DNA of 64,000 nucleotides. Source: Peribacillus muralis (GTDB lineage Bacteria > Bacillota > Bacilli > Bacillales > DSM-1321). The stretch's first letter is position 1; each line of letters opens with the position of its first letter. A program made the translations under genes and the position numbers. The stretch spans positions 318,976 through 382,975 of the forward strand of contig NZ_LMBV01000001.1 of assembly GCF_001439925.1 (NCBI RefSeq), given 5' to 3'. Below the pieces are notes generated by a model, which did not search any database, was not told the DNA's origin, and saw only the letters and a program-made list of their open reading frames with translations. This document shows positions 21,161-33,256 of the stretch, piece by piece.

Positions 21161-21664
21161 ATGGGAGATATCATTGATTTCTTTCTCGGGAACCCATTCC
21201 TAATCATTATCTTGATCGGTATTGTATCGTCCATGTTAGGAAGAAAAAAGAAGCTTCAGGAAAATGAAGCCCCTAACGGTCCTCCTAAAAAGAAATGGCA
21301 GGAGGTCATGCGGGAGCTTCAAGGTGATATGCAGGGGAATCAGCAGCAAGGCCCTGCCCCCGCACCTGTCCGCAAAGTCGGACAACAGGCACCTCAGGCT
21401 GCCGAAATAATCGATGAGACGAAGAGCGAAGCGAATAAGAGGATTGCTGAGCTTAGGAGGCTTCAGCAGAAGTACGATCAAGAACGTTTATATCAAAAGG
21501 CGAAGGCTGATAGCATCACCATCTCTGCCATATCTGATAATAGAAGTTCCGTTTATCACAAAGGGCCTTCTTTCGGGAAAAAGCAGTTGATTGATGGCAT
21601 CATCATGTCAGAAGTGCTTGGACCGCCGAGGGCTAAGCGGAGTCTGCAAAGGTCTAGAAGATAA
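21161..21664 (+). CDS. third gene of the nfeD-floA operon (yqfB position)
   Basis: 167-residue protein with one N-terminal membrane segment (about residues 8-26, FFLGNPFLIIILIGIVSSML), then a basic and Gln/Pro-rich cytoplasmic-type region with a coiled-coil-like segment (NKRIAELRRLQQKYDQERL). I do not recognise an enzymatic domain. It follows floA by 22 bases with a GGGAAGGGAGG site, so it belongs to the sigma-W operon; the position equals yqfB of B. subtilis. A role with the flotillin assembly is only a guess from context. Confidence 0.75.
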   Translation: MGDIIDFFLGNPFLIIILIGIVSSMLGRKKKLQENEAPNGPPKKKWQEVMRELQGDMQGNQQQGPAPAPVRKVGQQAPQAAEIIDETKSEANKRIAELRRLQQKYDQERLYQKAKADSITISAISDNRSSVYHKGPSFGKKQLIDGIIMSEVLGPPRAKRSLQRSRR

Positions 21665-21738
21665 TCGGTCATCGAGTTTTTTTCGCCGTGATGGATTCAT
21701 GAAAAAATAGACGTTCGTTCCCAAATAATTTTGTGCTA

Positions 21739-21786
21739 GAACCCCCTTTCACCTCATACATTGAGATGAAAGGGGGTTCTTTTTTA
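21739..21786 (+). terminator. terminator hairpin between yqfB and yqfC
   Basis: GAACCCCCTTTCA pairs with TGAAAGGGGGTTC, extended by CTCA/TGAG, around a 5-base loop TACAT, followed by six T. The last base of the T-run abuts the yqfC ATG, so the 3' arm also supplies the yqfC ribosome binding site (AAAGGGGG). Confidence 0.9.
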
Positions 21787-22070
21787 TGGCTCGCAATTGG
21801 GGAAAAAAAGTGAAACAGCTTATGACCAAAACAATGGACCTTCCACAAGATGTCATGATGGACCTGCCGCGAATTACCATGATTGGACAATTACATATTT
21901 ATATAGAAAACCATCGTGGCTTATTGGCCTTTTCTGACAGTGAGGTACGCTTGATGCTGAAAAATGGTCAGCTGCTGATAAAGGGAAGCTCCTTTGTCAT
22001 AAAAACGATCTTACCCGAAGAAATCATGCTCGAAGGCAAGATTGACAAGGTTTATTTTATTAATGAATGA
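21786..22070 (+). CDS. yqfC: sporulation protein YqfC
   Basis: 94-residue protein of the YqfC family, whose members are conserved in spore formers and are expressed in the mother cell under sigma-E. It contains DLPRITMIGQLHIYIENHRG and a beta-rich C-terminal half. The YabP/YqfC domain has no known catalytic role. The RBS AAAGGGGG lies inside the upstream terminator arm. CATACATT at 21756-21763 matches the sigma-E -10 consensus but I see no matching -35. yqfD follows after 15 bases. Confidence 0.88.
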   Translation: MARNWGKKVKQLMTKTMDLPQDVMMDLPRITMIGQLHIYIENHRGLLAFSDSEVRLMLKNGQLLIKGSSFVIKTILPEEIMLEGKIDKVYFINE

Positions 22071-22085
22071 TCCCGGGAGGTCTCC

Positions 22086-23273
22086 ATGAAAAACCAATGG
22101 ACAAACTATTATACAGGCTATGTTAAAGTGAAGGCTCGTGGAAAAGGTGCAGAACGGCTGATCAATATGCTGACACGAAGGGGGCTTCATATCTGGGATG
22201 TGAAGCGCGTCGGCAGCGAAACCCTGATCTTCCATATGGATTTCAGGGATATCCCGAAACTGCGTCAGGTTATGCGTAAAAGCGATTGTAAAGTGAAGTT
22301 CATGCAGGGAAAGGGTGTCCCTTTCCTAATGAAAAGGGTGATGAATAACAGCGGGTTTCTAGTGGGTCTCATTGCGTTCCTGCTATGCATTTTTGTACTT
22401 TCCAATATGGTGTGGGGCATCGAGGTGAAGGATGCGAAGCCGGCAACCGAGCATGCCATCCGCAAAGAATTGGACAAGATGGGCGTGAAGATCGGCAAGG
22501 TCCAATTTTTTGTTGATGACGTGGATACGATTCAGCGCAAGCTTTCCGATCGGATCGGTGCATTGACGTGGGTCGGGGTCGAGCTCAAGGGAACGACGTA
22601 CCATTTTCGGGTCGTTGAAAAACGGCAGCCGAAGGAAATCGAAAAAACATCACCACAAAATTTGGTGGCCTCGAAAAAGGCGATCATCGCTCATATGTTC
22701 GTTGAAAAAGGACAATCTAAAGTAAATGTGAATGATTATGTCGGAAAGGGACAGCTTCTCGTCTCAGGCTTAATAGGCAAAGAAGATAAGCAGGAAATCG
22801 TATCGGCCCAAGGCGTTATCAAAGGGAAAACCTGGTACAATGCGGAAGTGAAAATTCCGATGAAAACGAAATTTTCCGTCTTAAACGGAAATGAAACGAA
22901 TAAGCATTACTTGAAAATGGGGGACTTTTCCCTGCCTGTTTGGGGATTTGGGGACCCGGGATATAACAAGCAGGAAAAGGAAACGACAATCAGGCCCTTT
23001 CACTTTCTGCAATGGGAACTCCCCATCTCCTATAAACAGGTGACCTTAAGGAGCAAGGAGGATATCGTCCGGAGTTATACGCGGGAAGAAGCGGTGAAAG
23101 AGGGAAGAAAAATGGCTAAAGCGGAATTGAACAAGCATTTGGATGAGGAAGATGAAATCGTCGAAGAAAAAATTTTGCACGAAAGCATGGAGAATGGTAA
23201 AGTTAAATTGTCTATACATTACCAAGTTATTGAAGATATAGCGATTGGACAGCCAATCATTCAAGGAGACTAA
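22086..23273 (+). CDS. yqfD: sporulation protein YqfD
   Basis: 395-residue membrane protein of the YqfD family found in nearly all endospore formers. A basic N-terminal domain (about 1-88) is followed by one transmembrane segment (about 91-112, GFLVGLIAFLLCIFVLSN) and a large domain on the other side of the membrane. Known as a sigma-E gene; biochemical role not established. It starts after a CCGGGAGGTC site and ends 3 bases before phoH. Confidence 0.9.
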   Translation: MKNQWTNYYTGYVKVKARGKGAERLINMLTRRGLHIWDVKRVGSETLIFHMDFRDIPKLRQVMRKSDCKVKFMQGKGVPFLMKRVMNNSGFLVGLIAFLLCIFVLSNMVWGIEVKDAKPATEHAIRKELDKMGVKIGKVQFFVDDVDTIQRKLSDRIGALTWVGVELKGTTYHFRVVEKRQPKEIEKTSPQNLVASKKAIIAHMFVEKGQSKVNVNDYVGKGQLLVSGLIGKEDKQEIVSAQGVIKGKTWYNAEVKIPMKTKFSVLNGNETNKHYLKMGDFSLPVWGFGDPGYNKQEKETTIRPFHFLQWELPISYKQVTLRSKEDIVRSYTREEAVKEGRKMAKAELNKHLDEEDEIVEEKILHESMENGKVKLSIHYQVIEDIAIGQPIIQGD

Positions 23274-23276
23274 CGA

Positions 23277-24239
23277 ATGGCAGATGATGTGAAAGTAATT
23301 AAGCTGGAAATCGAATCACCTAATGAAGCGATGGCTTTATTGGGCAATGGAGATTCAAATGTAAAAGTGCTTGAAGAGGAGCTGGGCATTTCCATCATTA
23401 CCCGCGGTGAAGCCGTCAGCGTTGCCGGCGAAATCGAGCGGATAACGATGGGGCAGGAAATTCTGAAGGCTCTTTTGACAGTGATCAGAAAAGGAATTGC
23501 AATCAGTTCTAGAGATGTGCTCTATGCCATTGAATTGGCTAGAAAAGGTACCCTTGAGTATTTCGGTGAATTGTATGATGAAGAAATAGCCAAAACGGCT
23601 AAGGGAAAATCGATTAAGGTCAAAACGATTGGGCAAAGATACTATATCCAAGCGATAAAAAAACGAGACCTCGTCTTTGGGATTGGACCCGCCGGGACAG
23701 GGAAGACGTATCTCGCTGTAGTGATGGCAATCAGTGCCTTAAAAAATGGACAAGTTAAGAGAATCATCCTGACACGGCCTGCCGTGGAAGCTGGCGAAAG
23801 CCTTGGTTTTCTCCCAGGCGACCTGAAGGAAAAGGTAGACCCATATCTACGGCCGCTGTATGACGCTCTCCATGATCTCCTTGGGATGGAACAGACCCAG
23901 AGGATGATAGAGCGAGGGACAATCGAAATCGCTCCCCTGGCTTACATGAGGGGCCGTACGCTTGAGGATGCCTTTGTCATTTTGGATGAAGCCCAAAATA
24001 CGACGGAGGCCCAAATGAAAATGTTCCTGACCCGTCTTGGTTTCGGCTCGAAGATGGTCATTACGGGGGATCGCACCCAGATTGACCTACCAAAGGGAAT
24101 GAAGTCAGGTTTGGTACGGGTAGAGGAAATTTTGAAGAATGTCAAAGGGCTTTCCTTCGTTTATTTTGAACAAAGCGATGTAGTGCGACATCCGCTAGTT
24201 GCCAAAATCATTACCGCTTACGAGCAGGCAAAGGTATAA
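23277..24239 (+). CDS. phoH: PhoH-like ATPase/RNA helicase-like protein
   Basis: P-loop ATPase of the PhoH family, thought to act in RNA processing and often next to ybeY. It has 320 residues. An N-terminal KH-like/SpoIIIAA-like part precedes the ATPase domain, with Walker A GPAGTGKT at 137-144 and Walker B DEAQN near 237, and with TGDRTQIDLP (sensor). It is just after yqfD; a terminator follows, separating it from pgpH. Confidence 0.95.
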   Translation: MADDVKVIKLEIESPNEAMALLGNGDSNVKVLEEELGISIITRGEAVSVAGEIERITMGQEILKALLTVIRKGIAISSRDVLYAIELARKGTLEYFGELYDEEIAKTAKGKSIKVKTIGQRYYIQAIKKRDLVFGIGPAGTGKTYLAVVMAISALKNGQVKRIILTRPAVEAGESLGFLPGDLKEKVDPYLRPLYDALHDLLGMEQTQRMIERGTIEIAPLAYMRGRTLEDAFVILDEAQNTTEAQMKMFLTRLGFGSKMVITGDRTQIDLPKGMKSGLVRVEEILKNVKGLSFVYFEQSDVVRHPLVAKIITAYEQAKV

Positions 24240-24244
24240 GAAAG

Positions 24245-24275
24245 AATCCGCCAGTTTCAATCGGCGGATTTTTCG
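24245..24275 (+). terminator. phoH terminator
   Basis: AATCCGCC and GGCGGATT pair around AGTTTCAATC, followed by a T-run. Confidence 0.85.
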
Positions 24276-24431
24276 TGGTGTGCCCAAATGTCCCGCTTTT
24301 TCAGAAAAAAGTGGAATTGGAGTGAAGGAAGCCTTACATTTTATTAATACACAGATGAAAAATTACATAAAAACTGTTATGATTTTACATATCTAGAATA
24401 ATAACCATCAAATTTCTTAGGAGGACCTTCC

Positions 24432-26606
24432 TTGAATCGTATCCAGAAATTCTTCACCAAACTAAAGGGGCTGTTGGTCCATCGCTTTTTTCAAGTGTTA
24501 TTGTTCATCATCCTTGGTGTGTTTGCTTATGGGTTGATGTTTTCCAACGTTAAACCGGAAAGAGTGCAGGTGGAGCTTTTTAAGCCATCGGAACAAACGA
24601 TCCGTTCAACCAAGACGGTGGAAGATACCTATAAGACGGAACAAGAAAAAGAAGAAATTTCAAAACAGGTGGCGGATGTATATTCGTTAAAAAAAGAATA
24701 TGCCAAAAATAAAGTCGATCTGGTTTCATCCATTTTCGATACCGCGATCGAGGTCAATAAAGAAACGGACCCTGATAATGATGATAAAAAAGACGAAGGG
24801 AAGGATAATAAAAAGGATCCCTTGAAGACTGATGCACAAAAGGTATCCATTTTAAAAGAAAAATTGACCGATGAAGTCAATAAAAATATTGAGGAATCCG
24901 TCTTCCTTGCTCTAGTTAAGGCCGATGAAGATGAGTTGGAAATTGCGAGGGACTCCACCATCACTGCCGTGAACAATGTGATGAGCTCCAGGATAGCAGC
25001 GAGTGACGTCGAAAATGCAAAGAAAAAGGTTGTAGAGGAACTGGGCTATATGAGTATCAGCAGTGATATGAAAAAAGCCTCTAATTCCCTGGCGCGCACG
25101 GCGATTATCCAAAATGTGTTTTTCGATAAGGATAAAACGGAGGAACAGCGGAGGAAAGCGATTGAAAGCGTGGAGCCGATCCGAATCCTCCAAGGGCAGA
25201 TCATCGTAGAGGAAAATCAGTTAGTGGATAGGGATGTTTATCGGCAGCTTGAATTGGCCGGATTTTTAAATAAAGAGTCGACCATTTATCCATATATCGG
25301 ACTGCTGCTCTTCATCATTCTGACTTTTACCGTGTTTTACTACTTTTTCACTTTTTCGATTTCCAAAAAGGATAACAAATACAATCAGCTATTGATTTTC
25401 AGTCTCGTCTTTATCCTTTCAATGGCCACCATGAAAACGATCAGCATCGTGGCAGACATGAAAAATTCGAATTTGGAATACCTTTTCCCGGTTGCCATGT
25501 CTGCGATGCTAATCAAGATCTTATTGAATGATAAGCTAGCAGTGGCGATGATCATTTTGTTAGGTTCTTATGGAACGATCATATTCAATGGAGATACGCC
25601 TGGTAATCTCGATATCTCGATGGGACTGTTTATCATTTTCGGTGGCTTGACGGCCATCCTCGTCTTATCGAGGCTCAACTTCAAATCAAAGGTGCTGGTG
25701 GCAGGGCTGGTATTGTCTTTAATGAATATGGCTTTTGTATTTTCGCTTATCTTTATCATGGACAGCCATTATACTAGAATGGAGTATTTGTATTATGCTC
25801 TTGCGGCAATTGGTTCCGGTGTCGGCTCGGCCGTTTTGACGATGGGCCTGCTGCCATTTTTCGAGTCAGGCTTCGGGATTTTATCTTCGATGAAACTGAT
25901 CGAGCTTGCAAACCCGAATCATCCTTTACTGAGGAAGATACTGATCGAAGCTCCAGGAACATATCATCACAGTGTGATGGTCGCCAACCTGGCGGAATCC
26001 GCTTGCGAGGCCATCGGTTCAAATGGACTGCTGGCAAGGGTTGGCAGTTATTATCATGATATCGGCAAAACGAAGATGCCGCATTTTTTCATTGAAAATC
26101 AGATGAACAGTGATAATCCGCATGACCGGCTTCAGCCCGAAACGAGCAGGGATATCATCATTGCCCATGCCGTGGATGGCGGGGAAATGCTGCGCAGTCA
26201 TAAATTCCCTAAAGAAATCGTCGATATTGCAGAGCAGCATCACGGAACCACTTTGCTGAAATTTTTCTATTATAAGGCAAAAAAAGAGGATGATGCTACG
26301 CTTGAGGACGCCTACCGTTACCCTGGACCAAAGGCATTCATGAAGGAAGTGGCGGTCATTGGCATCGCCGACAGTGTGGAAGCTGCAGTTAGGTCAATGC
26401 AGCATCCAACTCCGGACAAGATAGAAGAACTGGTAAGTTTCATCATTCAGGAAAGGATTTCTGATGGTCAATTTGATGAATGCGACATTACTATGAGAGA
26501 ATTAAGTATCGTGAAGCATTCGCTCTGTGAATCGCTGAATGGTATCTTCCACTCCAGGATTGAATATCCGGAGCCGGATAAATTAGGACAGAAGGTGAAA
26601 GAATGA
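24432..26606 (+). CDS. pgpH: c-di-AMP phosphodiesterase PgpH
   Basis: Membrane HD-domain hydrolase that degrades cyclic di-AMP. It has 724 residues (B. subtilis YqfF 711): one N-terminal membrane segment (about 19-38), an extracellular 7TMR-HDED domain (about 45-275), seven membrane helices (about 285-480) and a cytoplasmic HD domain with [10 protein letters not shown] near 511 and [11 protein letters not shown] near 540. The start is TTG with an AGGAGGACC site. A highly charged insert ([17 protein letters not shown]) near residue 115 is low complexity. It overlaps ybeY by 4 bases. Confidence 0.96.
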   Translation: MNRIQKFFTKLKGLLVHRFFQVLLFIILGVFAYGLMFSNVKPERVQVELFKPSEQTIRSTKTVEDTYKTEQEKEEISKQVADVYSLKKEYAKNKVDLVSSIFDTAIEVNKETDPDNDDKKDEGKDNKKDPLKTDAQKVSILKEKLTDEVNKNIEESVFLALVKADEDELEIARDSTITAVNNVMSSRIAASDVENAKKKVVEELGYMSISSDMKKASNSLARTAIIQNVFFDKDKTEEQRRKAIESVEPIRILQGQIIVEENQLVDRDVYRQLELAGFLNKESTIYPYIGLLLFIILTFTVFYYFFTFSISKKDNKYNQLLIFSLVFILSMATMKTISIVADMKNSNLEYLFPVAMSAMLIKILLNDKLAVAMIILLGSYGTIIFNGDTPGNLDISMGLFIIFGGLTAILVLSRLNFKSKVLVAGLVLSLMNMAFVFSLIFIMDSHYTRMEYLYYALAAIGSGVGSAVLTMGLLPFFESGFGILSSMKLIELANPNHPLLRKILIEAPGTYHHSVMVANLAESACEAIGSNGLLARVGSYYHDIGKTKMPHFFIENQMNSDNPHDRLQPETSRDIIIAHAVDGGEMLRSHKFPKEIVDIAEQHHGTTLLKFFYYKAKKEDDATLEDAYRYPGPKAFMKEVAVIGIADSVEAAVRSMQHPTPDKIEELVSFIIQERISDGQFDECDITMRELSIVKHSLCESLNGIFHSRIEYPEPDKLGQKVKE

Positions 26607-27079
26607 TTTTAGAGATTGATTTAATGGATGAAACGAACGAAGTGACCGAAGAAGCTCAGCAGCTTGTTGCAAGCATTCTGCAATTTGCGGCAAAAAAAGA
26701 AAAGCTTGAAGACAATACCGAGTTGTCCGTCACATTTGTAGACAATGAGCGAATCCGGGAAATCAATAAGGAATATCGTCATAAAGATGCCGCTACGGAT
26801 GTCATTTCCTTTGCACTTGAAGAAATGGGTGAAGGTGAAATGGAAATCGTCGGGGCAGGGGTGCCTCGCATGCTAGGCGATATCATCATATCCATTGAGC
26901 GCACAAAAGAACAGGCTGAAGAATATGGGCATTCTTTCGACCGTGAGTTAGGGTTTTTAGCGCTTCATGGCTTCCTTCATTTATTGGGATTCGATCACAT
27001 GAATGATGAAGAGGAAAAAGTGATGTTCACTAAACAAAAGGAGATCTTGGAAGAATATGGGCTTTCAAGAGAGGGATAA
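26603..27079 (+). CDS. ybeY: endoribonuclease YbeY
   Basis: Metal-dependent RNase for 16S rRNA 3' maturation and ribosome quality control. It has 158 residues with the zinc motif [11 protein letters not shown] at 122-132 and [16 protein letters not shown] upstream. The start overlaps the pgpH stop (ATGA), implying translational coupling. The dgkA frame begins inside its 3' end. Confidence 0.96.
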   Translation: MILEIDLMDETNEVTEEAQQLVASILQFAAKKEKLEDNTELSVTFVDNERIREINKEYRHKDAATDVISFALEEMGEGEMEIVGAGVPRMLGDIIISIERTKEQAEEYGHSFDRELGFLALHGFLHLLGFDHMNDEEEKVMFTKQKEILEEYGLSREG

Positions 27080-27434
27080 TAAAAAGCATCCTTTATTAAA
27101 AAGTTTTTCTTTTGCCTGTCAGGGAATTATGGAGGCAGTTCGAACGGAGCGCAACATCAAGATTCACTTTGCGTTAGCGGCAATCGTCGTATTCTTTGGC
27201 TGGTATTTCTCCTTGAATGGAATGGAATGGCTCTTCATATTGGCAGCGATAGCGGGAACGATTACATTGGAGTTAATCAATTCAGCGATTGAAAGGGTAG
27301 TGGACCTGGTTACAGATCAAATCCATCCGTTAGCCAAGCAGGCAAAAGATATTGCAGCCGGAGCTGTATTCATATATGCTATATTTTCTATCATAGTTGG
27401 ATTGATTATTTTTTTGCCTAAGTTTGGCCTGTAG
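27057..27434 (+). CDS. dgkA: undecaprenol kinase (diacylglycerol kinase family)
   Basis: Small integral membrane kinase that phosphorylates undecaprenol for cell-wall lipid carrier recycling. It has 125 residues, three membrane helices, and the family signature [16 protein letters not shown] with [15 protein letters not shown]. The only plausible start is ATG 27057, which lies 23 bases inside ybeY; the best SD, AAGGAG, is 13 bases upstream. Expression is probably coupled to ybeY. The homologous B. subtilis protein is 123 residues. Confidence 0.95.
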   Translation: MGFQERDNKKHPLLKSFSFACQGIMEAVRTERNIKIHFALAAIVVFFGWYFSLNGMEWLFILAAIAGTITLELINSAIERVVDLVTDQIHPLAKQAKDIAAGAVFIYAIFSIIVGLIIFLPKFGL

Positions 27435-27468
27435 GGCAAGCGTAGCACTCAATTTGAAAGGAAGATGA

Positions 27469-28792
<1,324 letters not shown>

Positions 28793-28891
28793 TTAACAAA
28801 ATTTACGCTTCATGAAAGTTTGGAAAACGGTCAAGCTAATCATATGGTCGGATATTCATATTGCTAGTTAAAAATGAAAGGTGGGCTTTAT

Positions 28892-29035
28892 ATGTTGGAT
28901 TTTACCTGGGAATTATTTAGTGAAACAGGTAATGTGGACACCTACTTGCTGTTTAAGGAGATAGAAGTCGAAAGACAGGAAAGACCCTTGGTTTTGAAAG
29001 AAGAGCTAGCAGAATTTGATTTTCCCATTTCATAG
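28892..29035 (+). CDS. yqzL: YqzL family small protein
   Basis: A 47-residue acidic protein starting MLDFTWELFSETGNVDTYLL, with a GAAAGGTGGGC site 6-8 bases upstream. The length and start equal B. subtilis YqzL, which lies at the same place between era and recO. Function unknown. It is shorter than usual reading-frame cut-offs and easily missed. Confidence 0.88.
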   Translation: MLDFTWELFSETGNVDTYLLFKEIEVERQERPLVLKEELAEFDFPIS

Positions 29036-29068
29036 ATTAGCCTTGGCGAGTGTGGGTGGTGTCTCGAT

Positions 29069-29821
29069 GTGCTCCAAAAATGTGAAGGCATTGTCATAAG
29101 GCGAACGGCATATGGTGAAAATAATAAAATCATTACTATTTATACCCGCGAGCTAGGAAAAATTGGCGTTATGGCTAGAGGGGCAAGTAAGCCTAACAGC
29201 AGGCTATCTGCCGTCACCCAGCTTTTTTGCTCCGGGTATTTTCTTGTAACCACATCAACCGGACTCGGAAGTCTTCAGCAAGGCGAAATGGTCGACTCAC
29301 TCCGTTTCATAAGGGAGGATCTTTTTGCCACTGCTTATGCTTCATATATTGTTGAATTACTTGATAAAAGCATTGAGGATAAAAAGCCGAATCCATATTT
29401 GTATGAATTGCTTTCGCAAACCTTGCATTACATAAACGAGGAATATGACGCAGAGGTTTTGAAATTCATTTTTGAAATGAAGATGCTGCCGGTGAATGGG
29501 ATTAATCCGGTGCTGAATCAATGTGCGGTTTGTGGTGAAACGGAAGGGGAATTCTCCTTTTCGCTTCGGGAAGCGGGGTTCATTTGTCACCGCTGTCTAG
29601 GCAAAGATCCTTATCATTACAAAATTTCACCGGCAGCTGTCAAATTGCTGCGAATTTTTTATTACTTGGATTTATCCAGGCTCGGAAACATTTCCGTCAA
29701 GCCGGAAACGAAAAAGGAATTGCAAAAAATCATCGATGCTTATTATGAGGAATATTCCGGCCTCCATTTGAAATCGAAAAAGTTCCTGAAACAGATCGAT
29801 ACGATGAAAGATATGTTTTAG
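29069..29821 (+). CDS. recO: DNA repair protein RecO
   Basis: Recombination mediator that works with RecF and RecR to load RecA on SSB-coated DNA. It has 250 residues: an N-terminal OB fold ([20 protein letters not shown]), a helical domain, and a zinc finger CAVC...CHRC around residues 152-180. The start is GTG after a GGGTGGTG site. The C-terminus [16 protein letters not shown] is typical of Bacillus RecO. Confidence 0.96.
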   Translation: MLQKCEGIVIRRTAYGENNKIITIYTRELGKIGVMARGASKPNSRLSAVTQLFCSGYFLVTTSTGLGSLQQGEMVDSLRFIREDLFATAYASYIVELLDKSIEDKKPNPYLYELLSQTLHYINEEYDAEVLKFIFEMKMLPVNGINPVLNQCAVCGETEGEFSFSLREAGFICHRCLGKDPYHYKISPAAVKLLRIFYYLDLSRLGNISVKPETKKELQKIIDAYYEEYSGLHLKSKKFLKQIDTMKDMF

Positions 29822-29832
29822 GAACTGGCCTA

Positions 29833-29861
29833 TTGACATTCCTTGATAGTTTGTATAAAAT
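29833..29861 (+). promoter_or_regulatory. promoter of the glyQS leader
   Basis: TTGACA at 29833-29838 with TATAAAAT at 29854-29861 (spacing 15-17 depending on the hexamer chosen) lies directly before the T-box leader. Confidence 0.7.
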
Positions 29862-29867
29862 TCTAAT

Positions 29868-30083
29868 CATTAAAATAGAAGAGTGCGTTGATGGAAAAGA
29901 GTACCTGTTTTTTCTCCATATAAAGCGAACCCGGGGTGGTGGAAGCCGGGTTATGGATTGACAGGGAAGGGCGTTTCCGGAGCATGTTGCTTTGAAAAGA
30001 GGCCGTTATATGACGGCAATTAGGGTGGAACCGCGGGTAAACTCTCGTCCCTATGCATAACGCATAGGGACGGGAGTTTTTTG
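29868..30083 (+). promoter_or_regulatory. T-box leader of glyQS
   Basis: This 336-base gap between recO and glyQ holds a T-box riboswitch. The conserved T-box sequence AGGGTGGAACCGCGGG is at 30022-30037, preceded by a stem III-like hairpin (GCCGTTATATGACGGC at 30002-30017) and by stem I sequences from about 29880. The intrinsic terminator, arms ACTCTCGTCCCTATG and CATAGGGACGGGAGT plus T-run, spans 30040-30083; the T-box side pairs as antiterminator when uncharged tRNA binds. The downstream genes imply tRNA-Gly and a GGC-type specifier, but I could not assign the specifier position firmly. Confidence 0.95.
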
Positions 30084-30157
30084 TTTGCAAAAAAACTGTG
30101 AATGAACTGCGGACCTGAATTTTTAAAGAACCGTTTTAAATAATATGGAGGTGTACG

Positions 30158-31054
30158 ATGAATATTCAAAATATGATTTTAACGCTGCAACAGCATTGGT
30201 CAAAACAGGGCTGCATATTAATGAATGCTTATGATGTGGAGAAAGGGGCAGGCACGATGAGCCCATACACGTTCCTGAGAGCGATTGGCCCTGAGCCGTG
30301 GAGCGTTGCTTATGTCGAGCCATCCCGTCGTCCGGCAGACGGCCGTTATGGCGAGAATCCTAATCGTCTATATCAGCATCATCAATTCCAGGTGATCATG
30401 AAGCCTTCACCCGACAACATCCAAGAGTTATATTTGGATTCTCTGCGGGCTTTAGGCATCAATCCGCTTGAGCATGACATTCGCTTCGTCGAGGATAATT
30501 GGGAAAACCCATCACTAGGATGTGCAGGCCTTGGTTGGGAAGTTTGGCTTGATGGAATGGAAATCACTCAATTCACCTATTTCCAACAAGTGGGCGGCCT
30601 TGAGTGCAAGCCGGTTTCCGTGGAAATTACATACGGCATCGAACGTCTCGCCTCTTATATTCAAGATAAGGAAAACGTATTTGACCTTGAATGGACAGAA
30701 GGATTCACAGTCCGCGATATTTTTGGACAGCCGGAATATGAGCATTCAAAATATACGTTTGAAACGTCCGACCTTGATATGCTGTTTCAACTTTTCACCA
30801 TGTATGAAAAGGAAGCGCATCGCCAAATGGAAGCAGGGCTTGTACATCCAGCCTACGATTATGTTTTGAAATGTTCCCATACCTTTAACCTTTTGGATGC
30901 AAAAGGGGCCATCTCGGTGACGGAAAGAACTGGATACATTGCCCGGTGTCGTAACTTAGCGCGTAAGGTTGCCAAAACCTTCTATGAAGAGCGGGAAAAA
31001 TTAGGCTTCCCGATTCTGAAACTGAAAGGGGAGAATACAAATGAGCAAGCGTGA
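30158..31054 (+). CDS. glyQ: glycyl-tRNA synthetase alpha subunit
   Basis: Catalytic-type subunit of the bacterial alpha2beta2 glycyl-tRNA synthetase, class II. It has 298 residues with [19 protein letters not shown], the CIL...[12 protein letters not shown] segment, and the substrate motif YQHHQFQVI. It follows the T-box leader after a TGGAGGTGTA site and overlaps glyS by 14 bases. Confidence 0.97.
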   Translation: MNIQNMILTLQQHWSKQGCILMNAYDVEKGAGTMSPYTFLRAIGPEPWSVAYVEPSRRPADGRYGENPNRLYQHHQFQVIMKPSPDNIQELYLDSLRALGINPLEHDIRFVEDNWENPSLGCAGLGWEVWLDGMEITQFTYFQQVGGLECKPVSVEITYGIERLASYIQDKENVFDLEWTEGFTVRDIFGQPEYEHSKYTFETSDLDMLFQLFTMYEKEAHRQMEAGLVHPAYDYVLKCSHTFNLLDAKGAISVTERTGYIARCRNLARKVAKTFYEEREKLGFPILKLKGENTNEQA

Positions 31055-33110
31055 TTTGTTATTGGAAATTGGTTTGGAAGAGCTGCCAGCCCGATTCGTG
31101 ACAGCGTCGATGAATCAGCTGTCAGAAAAAGTGCAGAAATGGTTAACGGAAAAAGCGATTGAATTCGGAACGGTTACAGCTTTTTCCACACCAAGACGTT
31201 TGGCCATATTGGTTAAAGACGTGGAAGAATCGCAAAAGGATATTGAAGAAGAAGCAAAAGGACCTGCCAAGAAAATCGCTTTAGACAGCGAAGGCAACTG
31301 GTCTAAGGCGGCGTTAGGCTTCGTCAAGGGTCACGGAATGACTGCCGAGGATATTTATTTCAAGGAACTTAAGGGTGTTGAATATGCTCATGTAAATAAA
31401 TTCATTCAGGGCAAGCAAACTGTACAGCTTTTGTCTGAGCTACAGGACATCATCAGCGGGATGACGTTTCCGAAAAACATGCGTTGGGCGGATCAAGAAC
31501 TCCGCTTCGTCCGTCCGATTAAGTGGCTGATTGCCTTATTCGGTCATGATGTTGTGCCATTTTCGATCGCTGACGTGAAAACCGGCCGTGTAACGAAAGG
31601 GCATCGTTTCTTGGGTAATAACGCAACCATAGAAAATCCGTCGCAATACGAAGCAGCGTTAGCAGAACAATTTGTAATGGCGGCCCCTGATAAACGCCGA
31701 CAAGTCATCTTAGATCAAATTAAAACGCTTGAGCAAGAAAAAGGCTGGATCATCCCAGTCGATGAAGAATTGCTTGAAGAAGTCAATAATTTGGTCGAGT
31801 ATCCAACAGCCTTATTTGGCCAGTTTGAAGAAGAATTCCTGGAGCTTCCTGCAGAGGTATTGATCACTTCGATGAAGGAGCATCAGCGCTATTTCCCTGT
31901 CAAGGGCGAAGAAGGCAAATTACTACCGTTCTTTGTAACGGTGCGTAACGGAGATGCAAAGCACTTGGATAAGGTTTCCAAAGGAAATGAAAAAGTTTTG
32001 CGTGCCCGTCTATCCGATGCAGCATTTTTCTATAAAGAAGATCAGAAAAAAGATATTGCTGATGCTTTGAAAAAGCTTGATAGCATCGTTTATCATGAAG
32101 AAATCGGTACATTGGCCGAGAAAACTGCCCGGGTCAAGACGGTGGCCGGAATACTTGCGGACGCTTTGAATTTAAGCGAAGAAAAAGTAATGGCCCTACG
32201 TGCAGCTGAAATTGCCAAGTTCGATTTGGTGAGCCATATGGTATATGAATTCCCGGAATTGCAAGGGTATATGGGGGAAAAATACGCGCTCCTAAAAGGA
32301 GAACGCAAAGAAGTGGCCGCAGCCATCAACGAACACTATATGCCAAGACATGCGGATGACGATGTACCTCCTTCAGTGATTGGAGCGATCGTAAGTTTAG
32401 CGGAAAAAATCGATACGCTGGCATCTTTCTTCGCTATCGGCGTCATTCCGACAGGGTCGCAGGACCCATATGCTTTAAGAAGGCAGGCGAGTGGCGTCGT
32501 TCAGATTCTCGCCGAGAAGAAATGGAATATCTCTTTAGAGGAGCTAATTGCTTTAGGCCTTAAAGGTCTTGAAGCAAAGAACATCTTAAAACGAGATGTA
32601 GAGGAAGTTAAAGCGGATATGTTCACTTTCTTCAAAGCAAGAATCAAGCATCTCCTGCAAGAAAAACAGATTCGCTACGATTTGATTGATGCCGTTCTGT
32701 TCGGGGAAATCGGATCTATCCATTCCATCGTGGAGCGCGCGCGCGTCCTGGATGCGAAAAAAGACGAAGCGGGCTTTAAAGAAAGCATGGAGGCTTTAAG
32801 CCGGGTCATGAACATTGCCGTAAAGTGTGAGAATAAAGTGACGGTCGATCCAAACGCTTTTGATAATGATCAGGAAAAAGCACTTTATGAAAAGTATCAG
32901 CAGGCAGCGATGAAATATACGAATTCCAAAAGTGAGAATGAGCGGTTTGAACTGCTTGTCTCCCTGCAAAGCGAAATAGAGGCGTATTTCGAAAATACGA
33001 TGGTCATGGCCGAGGATGAAGCGCTACGCTATAACCGATTATCGCTTATGAAGGAAATCAGTGAGTGGGTCGCAAGTTTCGCGGCGATGAATAAAATCAT
33101 CCTTTCATGA
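31041..33110 (+). CDS. glyS: glycyl-tRNA synthetase beta subunit
   Basis: tRNA-recognition subunit of the glycyl-tRNA synthetase. It has 689 residues, starting [19 protein letters not shown], with [18 protein letters not shown], an HD-like central domain and a C-terminal anticodon-binding (DALR-type) domain. It is translationally coupled to glyQ through the overlap. No clear intrinsic terminator follows; ccpN is 146 bases downstream. Confidence 0.97.
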   Translation: MSKRDLLLEIGLEELPARFVTASMNQLSEKVQKWLTEKAIEFGTVTAFSTPRRLAILVKDVEESQKDIEEEAKGPAKKIALDSEGNWSKAALGFVKGHGMTAEDIYFKELKGVEYAHVNKFIQGKQTVQLLSELQDIISGMTFPKNMRWADQELRFVRPIKWLIALFGHDVVPFSIADVKTGRVTKGHRFLGNNATIENPSQYEAALAEQFVMAAPDKRRQVILDQIKTLEQEKGWIIPVDEELLEEVNNLVEYPTALFGQFEEEFLELPAEVLITSMKEHQRYFPVKGEEGKLLPFFVTVRNGDAKHLDKVSKGNEKVLRARLSDAAFFYKEDQKKDIADALKKLDSIVYHEEIGTLAEKTARVKTVAGILADALNLSEEKVMALRAAEIAKFDLVSHMVYEFPELQGYMGEKYALLKGERKEVAAAINEHYMPRHADDDVPPSVIGAIVSLAEKIDTLASFFAIGVIPTGSQDPYALRRQASGVVQILAEKKWNISLEELIALGLKGLEAKNILKRDVEEVKADMFTFFKARIKHLLQEKQIRYDLIDAVLFGEIGSIHSIVERARVLDAKKDEAGFKESMEALSRVMNIAVKCENKVTVDPNAFDNDQEKALYEKYQQAAMKYTNSKSENERFELLVSLQSEIEAYFENTMVMAEDEALRYNRLSLMKEISEWVASFAAMNKIILS

Positions 33111-33256
33111 TGGAACGGGATGTCTGGCAATCGGATTCCCTGTAGTATTGGGGTTTCTGAGTTGCCTAAAGATAAAAATACGACAAACATGCCTTTATAT
33201 AGTATATACTTATTAAATGAATACCTTTTGTACTTTGCTCTGCGAAACGCAGTGGG

